7,667 nucleotides of DNA. It comes from an uncultured Hyphomicrobiales bacterium (lineage in GTDB: Bacteria > Pseudomonadota > Alphaproteobacteria > Rhizobiales > Beijerinckiaceae). Both the position numbers and the translations under genes were made by a program. Positions 1 to 5,651 of the stretch are shown here, piece after piece (the first letter of the stretch is position 1; the number at the start of each line of letters is the position of its first letter). The stretch covers positions 1 through 7,667 of the forward strand of contig CAIZGQ010000827.1 in NCBI GenBank assembly GCA_903932565.1, written 5' to 3'. The notes under the pieces are model-generated. The model saw nothing but the letters and a program-made list of their open reading frames with translations. It had not been told where the DNA came from and searched no databases.

Positions 1-1001
1 AGATTGCCGAGAACGCGCCGCTGATTCTCTCTCTTCATCGCGAGCTTGACGCGCATCGCGAAAACGCAGGCGCGGCCGGCACGAAAATCGGCACCACCAT
101 GCGCGGCATTGGCCCCGCCTATGAAGACAAGGCCGGACGCCGTGCCATCCGCGTGATGGATTTGAGCGAACCCGACACACTGAACGACAAGATCACGCGA
201 CTTCTGTCGCATCACAATCCACTGCGTCGCGGCCTCGGCCTGCCGGAGATCGAGCTTGAAACGATCCGCACGGAATTGCTGAGCGTTGCCGACGACATTC
301 TCCCGTTTATGGATGCGACGTGGGACGTGCTTGATGGGCTGCGTCGTGCCGGCAAGCGCATCCTGTTTGAGGGCGCACAGGGCGCACTGCTGGACGTGGA
401 CCACGGGACTTACCCGTTCGTGACGTCGTCCAACACGGTGGCGGCCAACGCGGCAACGGGTTCAGGGCTTGGCCCACGCTCCGTGGGCTACGTGCTGGGC
501 ATTGCCAAAGCCTACACAACGCGTGTGGGGGGAGGCCCCTTCCCCACCGAGTTGCACGATGACATCGGCAAGCGGATCGGCGAGCGCGGTCGTGAATTTG
601 GCACGGTCACCGGCCGGGCCCGCCGGTGTGGCTGGTTTGATGCGGTTCTCGTGCGCCAGACAGTGAAGACGTCAGGCATCGACGGGATCGCCTTGACGAA
701 GCTCGACATCCTCGACGGGTTCGACGAAATCAAAATCTGCACGCATTACCATCTCGACGGCGCAGTTGTTGACCGCCTCCCCGCGAGCCAGGCGGCGCAG
801 GCGCGCGTGGTGCCCGTCTATGAAACAATCGAGGGCTGGAAGGGCACGACGAGCGGCGCTCGCTCGTGGGCCGATCTGCCCGCGCAGGCGATCAAATATG
901 TCCGCCGTGTCGAAGAACTGATCGGCGCACCTGTCGCGTTGCTGTCCACAAGCCCGGAGCGCGACGACACGATTCTGGTTCACAACCCGTTCCAGGATTA
1001 A
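1..1001 (+). CDS. purA: Adenylosuccinate synthetase, C-terminal part (5' end outside window)
   Basis: Joins IMP and aspartate using GTP to make adenylosuccinate, the first committed step from IMP to AMP, in the cytoplasm. The reading frame is open from base 3 and runs 332 codons to the TAA at 999-1001. The family is usually about 430 residues, so roughly 100 N-terminal residues, including the GTP-binding P-loop and catalytic histidine, lie before the window. Visible signatures in order are GTTMRGIGPAYEDK (IMP-binding region, starting near base 90), FEGAQGALLDVDHGTYPFVT (near 367), GGGPFPTEL, TGRARRCGWFDAVLVRQ (near 609) and TKLDILDGFDEIK (near 699). An internal ATG at 99 falls inside the conserved GTT-GIGPAYED motif and is not the start. 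No frameshift is seen and the gene looks functional. No clear terminator follows within the 132 bp before the next gene on the same strand. Confidence 0.97.
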   Translation, partial: IAENAPLILSLHRELDAHRENAGAAGTKIGTTMRGIGPAYEDKAGRRAIRVMDLSEPDTLNDKITRLLSHHNPLRRGLGLPEIELETIRTELLSVADDILPFMDATWDVLDGLRRAGKRILFEGAQGALLDVDHGTYPFVTSSNTVAANAATGSGLGPRSVGYVLGIAKAYTTRVGGGPFPTELHDDIGKRIGERGREFGTVTGRARRCGWFDAVLVRQTVKTSGIDGIALTKLDILDGFDEIKICTHYHLDGAVVDRLPASQAAQARVVPVYETIEGWKGTTSGARSWADLPAQAIKYVRRVEELIGAPVALLSTSPERDDTILVHNPFQD

Positions 1002-1098
1002 GACATGTTGCCATGTTCGAATTCCGCAAAGGTGCCAGTCCATCAAGCGTCTTTTGTCTCCCAAGTTGGATTTGTCAGCCGAGTGTCTTTGGTCACCG

Positions 1099-1127
1099 TT
1101 GACGAACACCGACAGGGATGGTGTTAA
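1099..1127 (+). promoter_or_regulatory. Candidate sigma-70-type promoter for the gene at 1134
   Basis: TTGACG at 1099-1104 resembles a -35 box. It is followed after 17 bp by TGTTAA at 1122-1127, a moderate -10 box. Transcription would then begin about seven bases after the -10 box, at or very near the A of the ATG at 1134, giving a leaderless or nearly leaderless message. This fits the absence of a well-placed Shine-Dalgarno sequence: the only purine run, AGGGA at 1114-1118, is about 15 bases from the start codon. This is a pattern match only; co-transcription with purA remains possible. Confidence 0.4.
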
Positions 1128-1133
1128 ACAACC

Positions 1134-2870
1134 ATGGCTGATTACTATCCGCTCCTGGCGCGTGCGATTTCGAGTCTTCCGAATTCCACTCGGGACTCCC
1201 GCGATGCGATTTACCAACGTGCGCGCAATGCGCTGATTGGTCAGCTGCGCAGTGTTGAGCCGCCGATTTCAGAAGCCGATATCAACGTCGAGCGCGATGC
1301 GCTGGATCTGGCCGTGCGGCGTCTCGAAGATGAGATCGCGCGCAAATCCACAGCATCTGCAACCGCGACGTCGCTGCCTGCAAGTGCGGCACCATCAAGT
1401 GCAGCACCGGCAAGTTCAATTCCGGGCCGGCCTGCCTCGGCTGCTCCCGCAGGCACGGGTTTCCAGCCTGCGAGCCCGCGACAGCCGTTCGTACCGACAC
1501 CGCCGCGCCCGACCCCCTCACCCGGCCAAGGCGCTGGGACACCCGCCAGTCCGACGCCGCGATTCCAATCGCCGCCGCCCTTCCCAACATCCCGACCAGC
1601 GCCGTCCGCCCCCGCAGCGAGCTCCGGCGGGACGGCGGCAGCAACGCCAGCCGCACCCCCGGTCTTTTCAACCGGCGTGAACCGCCAGCCGAGCCCGACG
1701 CCGCAAACCGGAAATGCCCCCGCCGCGAGCCCAGCCCCGGCACCGAAAGTTGCTGCGCCGACGATGGCTGTGTCTTCCGCGCCTGCGTCTAGCAGCAACG
1801 AGGCTGACAAAAGCATTTTCCAGAAGTTTGGCCGCTCACGTTTGCCGGACCCCGCACCCGCGAAGGGCCAAGACACTACCGAGCCGCCGACAGCCGACGA
1901 GGCGCTCGAAACCAAGTCGCAGTCCTTCGAAGATGTTCTGGATGCCGAAGCGGACCAGCCGACCCGCACACTGAATGCGCGCAACGAGGGGCTGCGCCCC
2001 CTGGCACCGCAACTCAAGCAGGATTCCAGTGGCCGACTGCGGCATCTGATCGTTGGCAGTGTGGTGGCAATTGTCGTCGTCGCGGTCGCGGTCACGGCCT
2101 TCATTCTCCGGGATCGGCCCGAAGACCTCGCCAGGCCGAAGGCGGCTGCGGTCGAGGCCGATACGTCGGGCAAAATTGCCGATCGGGTTGGTGGCGGCGT
2201 CCGCAGCGACGCCCAGGCTCCGGTTCAGCAGCCACGGGCGGCCGATCCTGCGTCAGGCGGATCGCAGACAGGTGCGACGACAGCCCAATCTGCGCCCGCA
2301 AATTCGACCCCCGGGGTCGCAATCGCGCAGCGTGCGGCGCTGCTCCTGCAGGCCCCGACAGCCACCGACCCCAAGGCTGTCGCGACCTATGTGGGCACGG
2401 TGACCTGGCGTGTTGATTCCGTTCCGGGCGCGCCGGGCCAGCCCAACACGGTCGCGGTTCGGGCCGACGTCGATATCCCCGACGTGAAAATGAAGGCCAG
2501 CCTCAGCATGCAGCGCAATCTTGATGAGAGCCTGCCTGCGTCGCATCTGATCGACCTGCGCTTCACCATCCTGCCGGGCAGTACCGTCGCGCCGATCAAG
2601 CAGATCGACAATATCCAGATGCGCCGCGAGGACAGCGCCTCGGGTGATCCTTTGCTCGGGGTGGCCCGTCCGGTCCGCGACAACTTCTTCTTCATCGCGC
2701 TGGCCAAGGGCGACACCTATGTGGCGCGCAACCTTGAACTTATTCGCACCCGTGCCTGGATCGATATTCCGATCCTGCTGACGGACGGAAAGCTGGCCAA
2801 GATCACGTTTGAAAAGGGCGCACCCGGCGATCGTGCCTTTAACGATGCCATGGCCACATGGCGCCAATAA
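1134..2870 (+). CDS. Uncharacterised single-pass membrane protein with Pro/Ala-rich linker
   Basis: No known function is recognised. The 578-residue product has five parts. Residues 1-71 form a charged, probably helical module (start MADYYPLLARAIS, then YQRARNALIGQLR and ERDALDLAVRRLEDEIARK). From memory, similar N-termini recur in Rhizobiales hypothetical proteins, some loosely labelled histidine kinase, but no kinase motifs are present here. Residues about 72-225 are a low-complexity Pro/Ala/Ser linker. Residues about 226-300 are acidic and polar. Residues about 304-325 are one hydrophobic helix (HLIVGSVVAIVVVAVAVTAF) preceded by RLRH, which favours a cytoplasmic N-terminus. Residues about 396-578 form a soluble, strand-rich domain (VATYVGTVTWRVDS; RTRAWIDIPILLTDGKLAKI) predicted to be periplasmic. 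The start fits the conserved N-terminus and the candidate promoter. The gene lies 132 bp after purA on the same strand and ends at a shared terminator. The layout resembles envelope-spanning scaffold or division proteins, but that is shape, not homology. Confidence 0.88.
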   Translation: MADYYPLLARAISSLPNSTRDSRDAIYQRARNALIGQLRSVEPPISEADINVERDALDLAVRRLEDEIARKSTASATATSLPASAAPSSAAPASSIPGRPASAAPAGTGFQPASPRQPFVPTPPRPTPSPGQGAGTPASPTPRFQSPPPFPTSRPAPSAPAASSGGTAAATPAAPPVFSTGVNRQPSPTPQTGNAPAASPAPAPKVAAPTMAVSSAPASSSNEADKSIFQKFGRSRLPDPAPAKGQDTTEPPTADEALETKSQSFEDVLDAEADQPTRTLNARNEGLRPLAPQLKQDSSGRLRHLIVGSVVAIVVVAVAVTAFILRDRPEDLARPKAAAVEADTSGKIADRVGGGVRSDAQAPVQQPRAADPASGGSQTGATTAQSAPANSTPGVAIAQRAALLLQAPTATDPKAVATYVGTVTWRVDSVPGAPGQPNTVAVRADVDIPDVKMKASLSMQRNLDESLPASHLIDLRFTILPGSTVAPIKQIDNIQMRREDSASGDPLLGVARPVRDNFFFIALAKGDTYVARNLELIRTRAWIDIPILLTDGKLAKITFEKGAPGDRAFNDAMATWRQ

Positions 2871-2963
2871 CTTGGGCCGCATGGCGTCAGTGAGTTGCGC
2901 CACAAAGCGACGTTTCGTTTTCGAGGCTTGAGCACGGCGAGACTCGTGCACCAAAAAAGAAAA

Positions 2964-2981
2964 AGCCCTCGGAAGAGGGCT
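2964..2981. terminator. Bidirectional rho-independent terminator
   Basis: A perfect 7-bp stem, AGCCCTC (2964-2970) with GAGGGCT (2975-2981), closes a GGAA loop. It is flanked by an A-rich run on the left (2953-2963) and seven T's on the right (2981-2987), so the A/T flanks extend the stem. It ends transcription of the membrane-protein gene on the plus strand (stop 94 bases upstream) and of lptA on the minus strand (stop 85 bases away). The convergent layout and the T-tracts on both strands support a two-way role. Confidence 0.9.
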
Positions 2982-3065
2982 TTTTTTGTGGTTGGCACGG
3001 ACTTAGCCGGCGACCTGCAACGTCAGCACTGATGATGCTCTTCCGGACTGGTTAAGGCCGCGTCG

Positions 3066-3812
3066 TCAGTACAGACTCGGCATCACAAGTTTGGAGGGCG
3101 CACGCTCCACCGTCCGGGGTTGCGCGACAGATGGCGCGGCAGCGGCGGGCTTGGGCTTTTCCGCTCTCACCGGTTTCTCCGTCTTGTCGCCTTTGGCTGA
3201 TTTATCGCCTTTATCACTCTTATCGCTCTTATCGCCCTTGGGCTTTGTCGGGTCATCGCCACCCTGACCGGGCGTGAAGAGACTTGTGACCCGCCCGACG
3301 ATCTGGGCCTGACCGGTTGTCAGGTCGTAGACGAGCTTCTCGCCCTTTGCGACATTGGGACCCTGGCTCAAGGTGACATTGCCAATGAGGTAGACTTTAT
3401 TTTCGGCCTTCTCGTACCAGCCGCGATCACCCGTGCCGACCTGGTCTTTCTGGGTGATGGTGACGGGCCCTTCGGCTTCCATCCGTCGCACAGAATTTCC
3501 GCTCGCATTGGGAACGCCCGGCGCTGGCGCTTTTGCGTCCGCTGCGGCTACCGGTGCCCCGGCGGCGGGGCCAAAGAAAATGGTGAGGTTTGAGGATCGA
3601 AGGGTGGCGTCGCCCTGCTTGGCCACCACGTCACCGGTGTAAAGCGCCTTCTGCTCCTTGCTGAAATATTCGAGCTGGTTGGCGTTGACGCTCACAGGCT
3701 GCTTACCGTTTCCGCCGGGCAGCAACGCGCCAGGACTGGGGGCCGCCTTCTGCGCCAGCGCCGTCCCGCACATCAAGGCGAACACCAGCGGGAGGACGAG
3801 GATTGCCTTCAT
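3066..3812 (-). CDS. lptA: LptA/OstA-family periplasmic LPS transport protein
   Basis: Likely the periplasmic bridge that passes lipopolysaccharide from LptC to LptD at the outer membrane. The 248-residue product starts with a signal peptide (residues 1-20, ending in ALA before QKAAP). The OstA-like strands follow: VNANQLEYFSKEQKALYTGDV at about 42-62, and GPVTITQKDQ through GWYEKAENKVYLIGNVTLSQ to VYDLTTGQAQI at about 115-171. An Ala/Pro-rich stretch (about 82-105) interrupts the repeat. The C-terminal tail (about 181-248) is unusual, with a lysine/aspartate-rich run of GDK/SDK triplets at 193-213 and then a Pro/Ala-rich end. The ATG overlaps the lptC stop in an ATGA (3809-3812), which implies translational coupling; a GAAGG lies about 10 bases before the start. 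The 3' side holds a terminator rather than lptB. Family assignment is firm; the tail's role is unknown. Confidence 0.93.
   Translation of the reverse strand: MKAILVLPLVFALMCGTALAQKAAPSPGALLPGGNGKQPVSVNANQLEYFSKEQKALYTGDVVAKQGDATLRSSNLTIFFGPAAGAPVAAADAKAPAPGVPNASGNSVRRMEAEGPVTITQKDQVGTGDRGWYEKAENKVYLIGNVTLSQGPNVAKGEKLVYDLTTGQAQIVGRVTSLFTPGQGGDDPTKPKGDKSDKSDKGDKSAKGDKTEKPVRAEKPKPAAAAPSVAQPRTVERAPSKLVMPSLY
3174..3236 (-). repeat. Short in-frame repeats coding a Lys/Asp-rich run in LptA
   Basis: Nine-base near-repeats coding GDK, SDK, SDK, GDK, SAK, GDK and TEK triplets (residues 193-213 of LptA). On the plus strand they read as a series of TTATCG/TTATCA units. Such runs can change length by slippage. 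The repeat keeps the frame. Confidence 0.75.
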
Positions 3813-4495
3813 TTCACTTGCGCCTTCTGGTCCGGTTCATCCGCCGTGGGCAGGAGCGTCGAGCGCACGTGTCCGGCGAAGAGGATCATGTTTCCATTGT
3901 CACGCATATTCATCTGATCGGACGCAATCGTGAAGTTCCGGGTTGCCACGGTCACCGGCTCAGTGGTCGAGACGGTGCCCGCCTTGAAATCCATATCCGC
4001 AGACTTGAGAAGAGCATCGTAACCCGTTTCACTTGTGATGCGAACATCCTTGGTGAAGTGCATGAAATCTTTCGACGAATCATAAGTTCCCAACAGCGAA
4101 ACGAGGCGGATCACCGTGTTGTCGCCGGTTGTAAACTTGGCTTCGATCTGGTTGAGCTCGATGATATTGGGGAACTTCACGTCCTGGATTCCGGACGCGG
4201 CCCGCACGTCATACGGGCGGCCATCGGCCCGGAAGCCGCTAAGTTTTGGCAATTCCATCGTGATTTTGGAGCCGTTGAACGTCGCCGATGAAATTGAAAC
4301 CTTACCGGAAATCTTTGAAAACGGATCGAAAATCAGGACCACCAGAAAGCCCAGCAGGCCAAGGACGCTGCCAGCGACAATCAGGCGACGAAGCCAGCGG
4401 ACGCGCGCGGAATGACGCCCTGCCGCCTGAAACGCCAGCGACCGTTGCGCAACGCTGCCCCGGCGCGCGTGTTCAGGCGTCACATAGTCAACCAC
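3809..4495 (-). CDS. lptC: LptC-family LPS export protein
   Basis: Inner-membrane-anchored partner of the LptBFG transporter that receives lipopolysaccharide and hands it to LptA. The 228-residue product has a basic cytoplasmic N-terminus (about 1-36), one membrane helix (about 37-56, RLIVAGSVLGLLGFLVVLIF) and a strand-rich periplasmic domain (about 57-215), with VSISSATFNGSKITMELPKLSGFR and a conserved FTIASDQMNMRDNGN segment near the end typical of the LptC/OstA fold. The start is GTG at 4493-4495. It is chosen because a strong Shine-Dalgarno sequence (AGGAAG on the minus strand, 4504-4509) sits eight bases upstream and the resulting N-terminus matches alphaproteobacterial LptC length. The gene overlaps lptA by four bases. 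Its own leader of 214 bp suggests it may have a promoter separate from rnd. Confidence 0.93.
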   Translation of the reverse strand: MVDYVTPEHARRGSVAQRSLAFQAAGRHSARVRWLRRLIVAGSVLGLLGFLVVLIFDPFSKISGKVSISSATFNGSKITMELPKLSGFRADGRPYDVRAASGIQDVKFPNIIELNQIEAKFTTGDNTVIRLVSLLGTYDSSKDFMHFTKDVRITSETGYDALLKSADMDFKAGTVSTTEPVTVATRNFTIASDQMNMRDNGNMILFAGHVRSTLLPTADEPDQKAQVK

Positions 4496-4503
4496 AGCCT
4501 AGA

Positions 4504-4509
4504 CTTCCT
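4504..4509 (-). promoter_or_regulatory. Ribosome binding site of lptC, deciding a GTG start
   Basis: AGGAAG on the minus strand, eight bases before the GTG at 4495. It is the best Shine-Dalgarno match near this gene and supports GTG as the start, as no ATG lies nearby in frame. Confidence 0.7.
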
Positions 4510-4539
4510 TTCGGAGCGAAATGCGGGCGGGCGGAGATC

Positions 4540-4571
4540 GTCTGGCCTGGAGGTTGTCTGGCCTAGAGGTT
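4540..4571. repeat. Two tandem 16-bp direct repeats in the lptC leader
   Basis: The unit GTCTGGCCTRGAGGTT occurs at 4540-4555 and again at 4556-4571 with a single difference (G/A at unit position 10). It lies in the rnd-lptC gap, 45 to 76 bases upstream of the lptC start. It could be a regulator site or a small duplication; nothing in the sequence decides. Confidence 0.7.
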
Positions 4572-4709
4572 CCCCATTGCCCGCACCTGCAGCCTAGCAA
4601 CCTATGCTTAACATAGGCCACCTCATGGCTTCCAACCTCTTTTCCTTGAAGATTTTGGCGCAAACAAGTTGCCGTTGCTATCAATAGCCGCGCCCCCCGG
4701 GGTCCTGCC

Positions 4710-5324
4710 CTACATGTGCGCGAAGATGTCGTTCTCGGGCCACCCCAACAGGTCAAGCTTGGCCCGCGTTGGCAGAAACTTGAAGCAGGCCTGCGCGATC
4801 TCCAGCCGGTCCTCGCGCGCGAGCATCGCATCGAGCCTGGTGCGCAGGGCGTGGAGATAGAGAACGTCTGACGCCGCATAGGCGAGCTGCGCATCGCTCA
4901 GCGTCTCGGAGGCCCAGTCCGAGGATTGCTGCTGTTTTGACAGGTCGACGCCTACCAGCTCGCGAACGAGGTCCTTCAAGCCATGGCGGTCTGTGTAGGT
5001 GCGCACGAGCTTCGAGGCAATCTTGGTGCAGTAAACCGGCTCCGCCATGACGCCGAAAGCATTGAACATCACCGCAATATCGAACCGTCCATAATGAAAG
5101 ATCTTCGTGCAGGACGGGTCGGCGAGAACCTTTTCAAGGTTCGGCGCGCGCGTCTGGCCCTTGGCGATCTGCACCACGTCGGACGTGCCATCGCCACCCG
5201 ACAATTGCACCACGCACAGCCTGTCACGATGCGGATTGAGGCCGAGCGTTTCGGTATCGATGGCGACCGATGCGCCGTAGGTCGTGCCGTCGGGCAAATC
5301 ACCCTTGTGCAGGCGGATCGTCAT
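4710..5324 (-). CDS. rnd: RNase D-type 3'-5' exonuclease, short form
   Basis: A DEDDy-family exonuclease expected to trim RNA 3' ends, such as tRNA precursors, using two metal ions. All catalytic positions are visible in the 204-residue product: Exo I AIDTETLGL (D23, E25), Exo II HYGRFDIAVM (D82) and Exo III YAASDVLYL (Y149, D153). The protein covers only the catalytic domain and lacks the HRDC domains that bring E. coli RNase D to about 375 residues; this short form is common in Alphaproteobacteria. Start ATG at 5322-5324 is supported by GGAG (5333-5336 on the minus strand) eight bases upstream. From memory, a short rnd next to lptC-lptA is usual in Rhizobiales, which supports orthology. The substrate is not proven; DNA exonuclease activity cannot be excluded. 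Confidence 0.92.
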   Translation of the reverse strand: MTIRLHKGDLPDGTTYGASVAIDTETLGLNPHRDRLCVVQLSGGDGTSDVVQIAKGQTRAPNLEKVLADPSCTKIFHYGRFDIAVMFNAFGVMAEPVYCTKIASKLVRTYTDRHGLKDLVRELVGVDLSKQQQSSDWASETLSDAQLAYAASDVLYLHALRTRLDAMLAREDRLEIAQACFKFLPTRAKLDLLGWPENDIFAHM

Positions 5325-5392
5325 GGGGAAAGCTCCGAACGGCAGAACGCCATAAAACTGTTATGTCTCCTTATCGGCCCCCAGCAGAGGGA

Positions 5393-5416
5393 GCAAGCCA
5401 CGGCCCATCGGCTTGC
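5393..5416. repeat. Inverted repeat upstream of rnd/dnaN
   Basis: GCAAGCC (5393-5399) and GGCTTGC (5410-5416) are exact reverse complements separated by 10 bases. The half-site spacing suits an operator for a dimeric regulator, but a small hairpin in the rnd leader is equally possible. Confidence 0.45.
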
Positions 5417-5442
5417 GCGCACGCACGCGCGTGACTGCCCGC

Positions 5443-5463
5443 ACCAATCCCCAGCCCATTGGT
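5443..5463. repeat. Second inverted repeat upstream of dnaN
   Basis: ACCAAT (5443-5448) and ATTGGT (5458-5463) are exact reverse complements separated by nine bases. It lies 27 bases after the first dyad. Arms this short can arise by chance. Confidence 0.35.
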
Positions 5464-5520
5464 CCAAAAGCGCCTGCGAGACTTGCGAACTGAAGCGTCA
5501 AAGGCCAGACTCGATGTCCT

Positions 5521-5564
5521 TTGACAGGACAGACCTTGACCTTGCCAGATGGCTCGGCATTGTC
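5521..5564 (+). promoter_or_regulatory. dnaN: Candidate dnaN promoter region
   Basis: Two -35-like elements occur close together: TTGACA at 5521-5526 and TTGACC at 5536-5541 (within CTTGAC, as in the alphaproteobacterial consensus). The second is followed after 17 bp by ATTGTC (5559-5564), a weak -10 match; the first by CCAGAT (5545-5550) after 18 bp. A GANTC methylation site lies just upstream at 5508-5512. The -35 elements are good and the -10 boxes poor, so the exact promoter is uncertain. Confidence 0.3.
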
Positions 5565-5651
5565 CCGTCACCGTAATTTTGATGACGCACCCCCACCGAT
5601 ATCCGCGCTGTCGGACAAAGGGGCGCGAATGGCTTTGGATCGGACCGGACT

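Larger units (their letters stand above)
4496..4709 (-). other. rnd-lptC intergenic region
   Basis: A 214-bp gap between genes on the same strand. It contains the lptC ribosome binding site, the tandem 16-bp repeat at 4540-4571 and a small palindrome CCTATG-N5-CATAGG at 4601-4617. On the minus strand the palindrome contains TGTTAA, preceded 16 bases earlier by TTGGAA, a weak promoter-like pair for lptC. No strong terminator after rnd and no small gene is evident. Confidence 0.5.
5325..5651. other. Divergent intergenic region between rnd and dnaN
   Basis: A 327-bp region that should hold promoters for rnd (leftward) and dnaN (rightward). It contains an inverted repeat GCAAGCC-N10-GGCTTGC (5393-5416), a perfect 10-bp palindrome CACGCGCGTG (5424-5433) and a second inverted repeat ACCAAT-N9-ATTGGT (5443-5463). 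A GANTC site (GACTC, 5508-5512) and TTGAC-containing elements lie closer to dnaN. No convincing coding sequence, tRNA or DnaA-box cluster is seen, and dnaA is absent. Confidence 0.6.

Noticed and set aside
672..1217. Minus-strand open frame across the end of purA and the following gap.
   Set aside because: Antisense to conserved purA coding sequence with no protein-like motifs.
1241..2173. A long open frame of 310 codons on the minus strand opposite the membrane-protein gene.
   Set aside because: It lies opposite GC-rich Pro/Ala coding sequence, where stop codons are rare on the other strand; its Gly/Ala-rich product has no recognisable motif and no good start signal.
2932..2949. Small inverted repeat GCACG-N8-CGTGC before the terminator.
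   Set aside because: A 5-bp stem with an 8-base loop is too weak to count as a separate element.
2253..2954. Minus-strand open frame of 233 codons under the 3' half of the membrane-protein gene.
   Set aside because: Shadow of the real gene; the translated product shows no domain, and it would run into the shared terminator region from the wrong gene context.
3003..3065. The lptA frame stays open for 20 codons past its TGA to a TAA at 3003, just before the terminator.
   Set aside because: The added peptide matches nothing I recognise, and a 20-codon open stretch after a stop is expected by chance; no readthrough signal is visible.
5508..5512. GANTC site upstream of dnaN as a possible CcrM/GcrA control point.
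   Set aside because: GANTC is expected about once per 256 bases by chance and other copies occur inside genes of this window, so a single site is not evidence of cell-cycle control.
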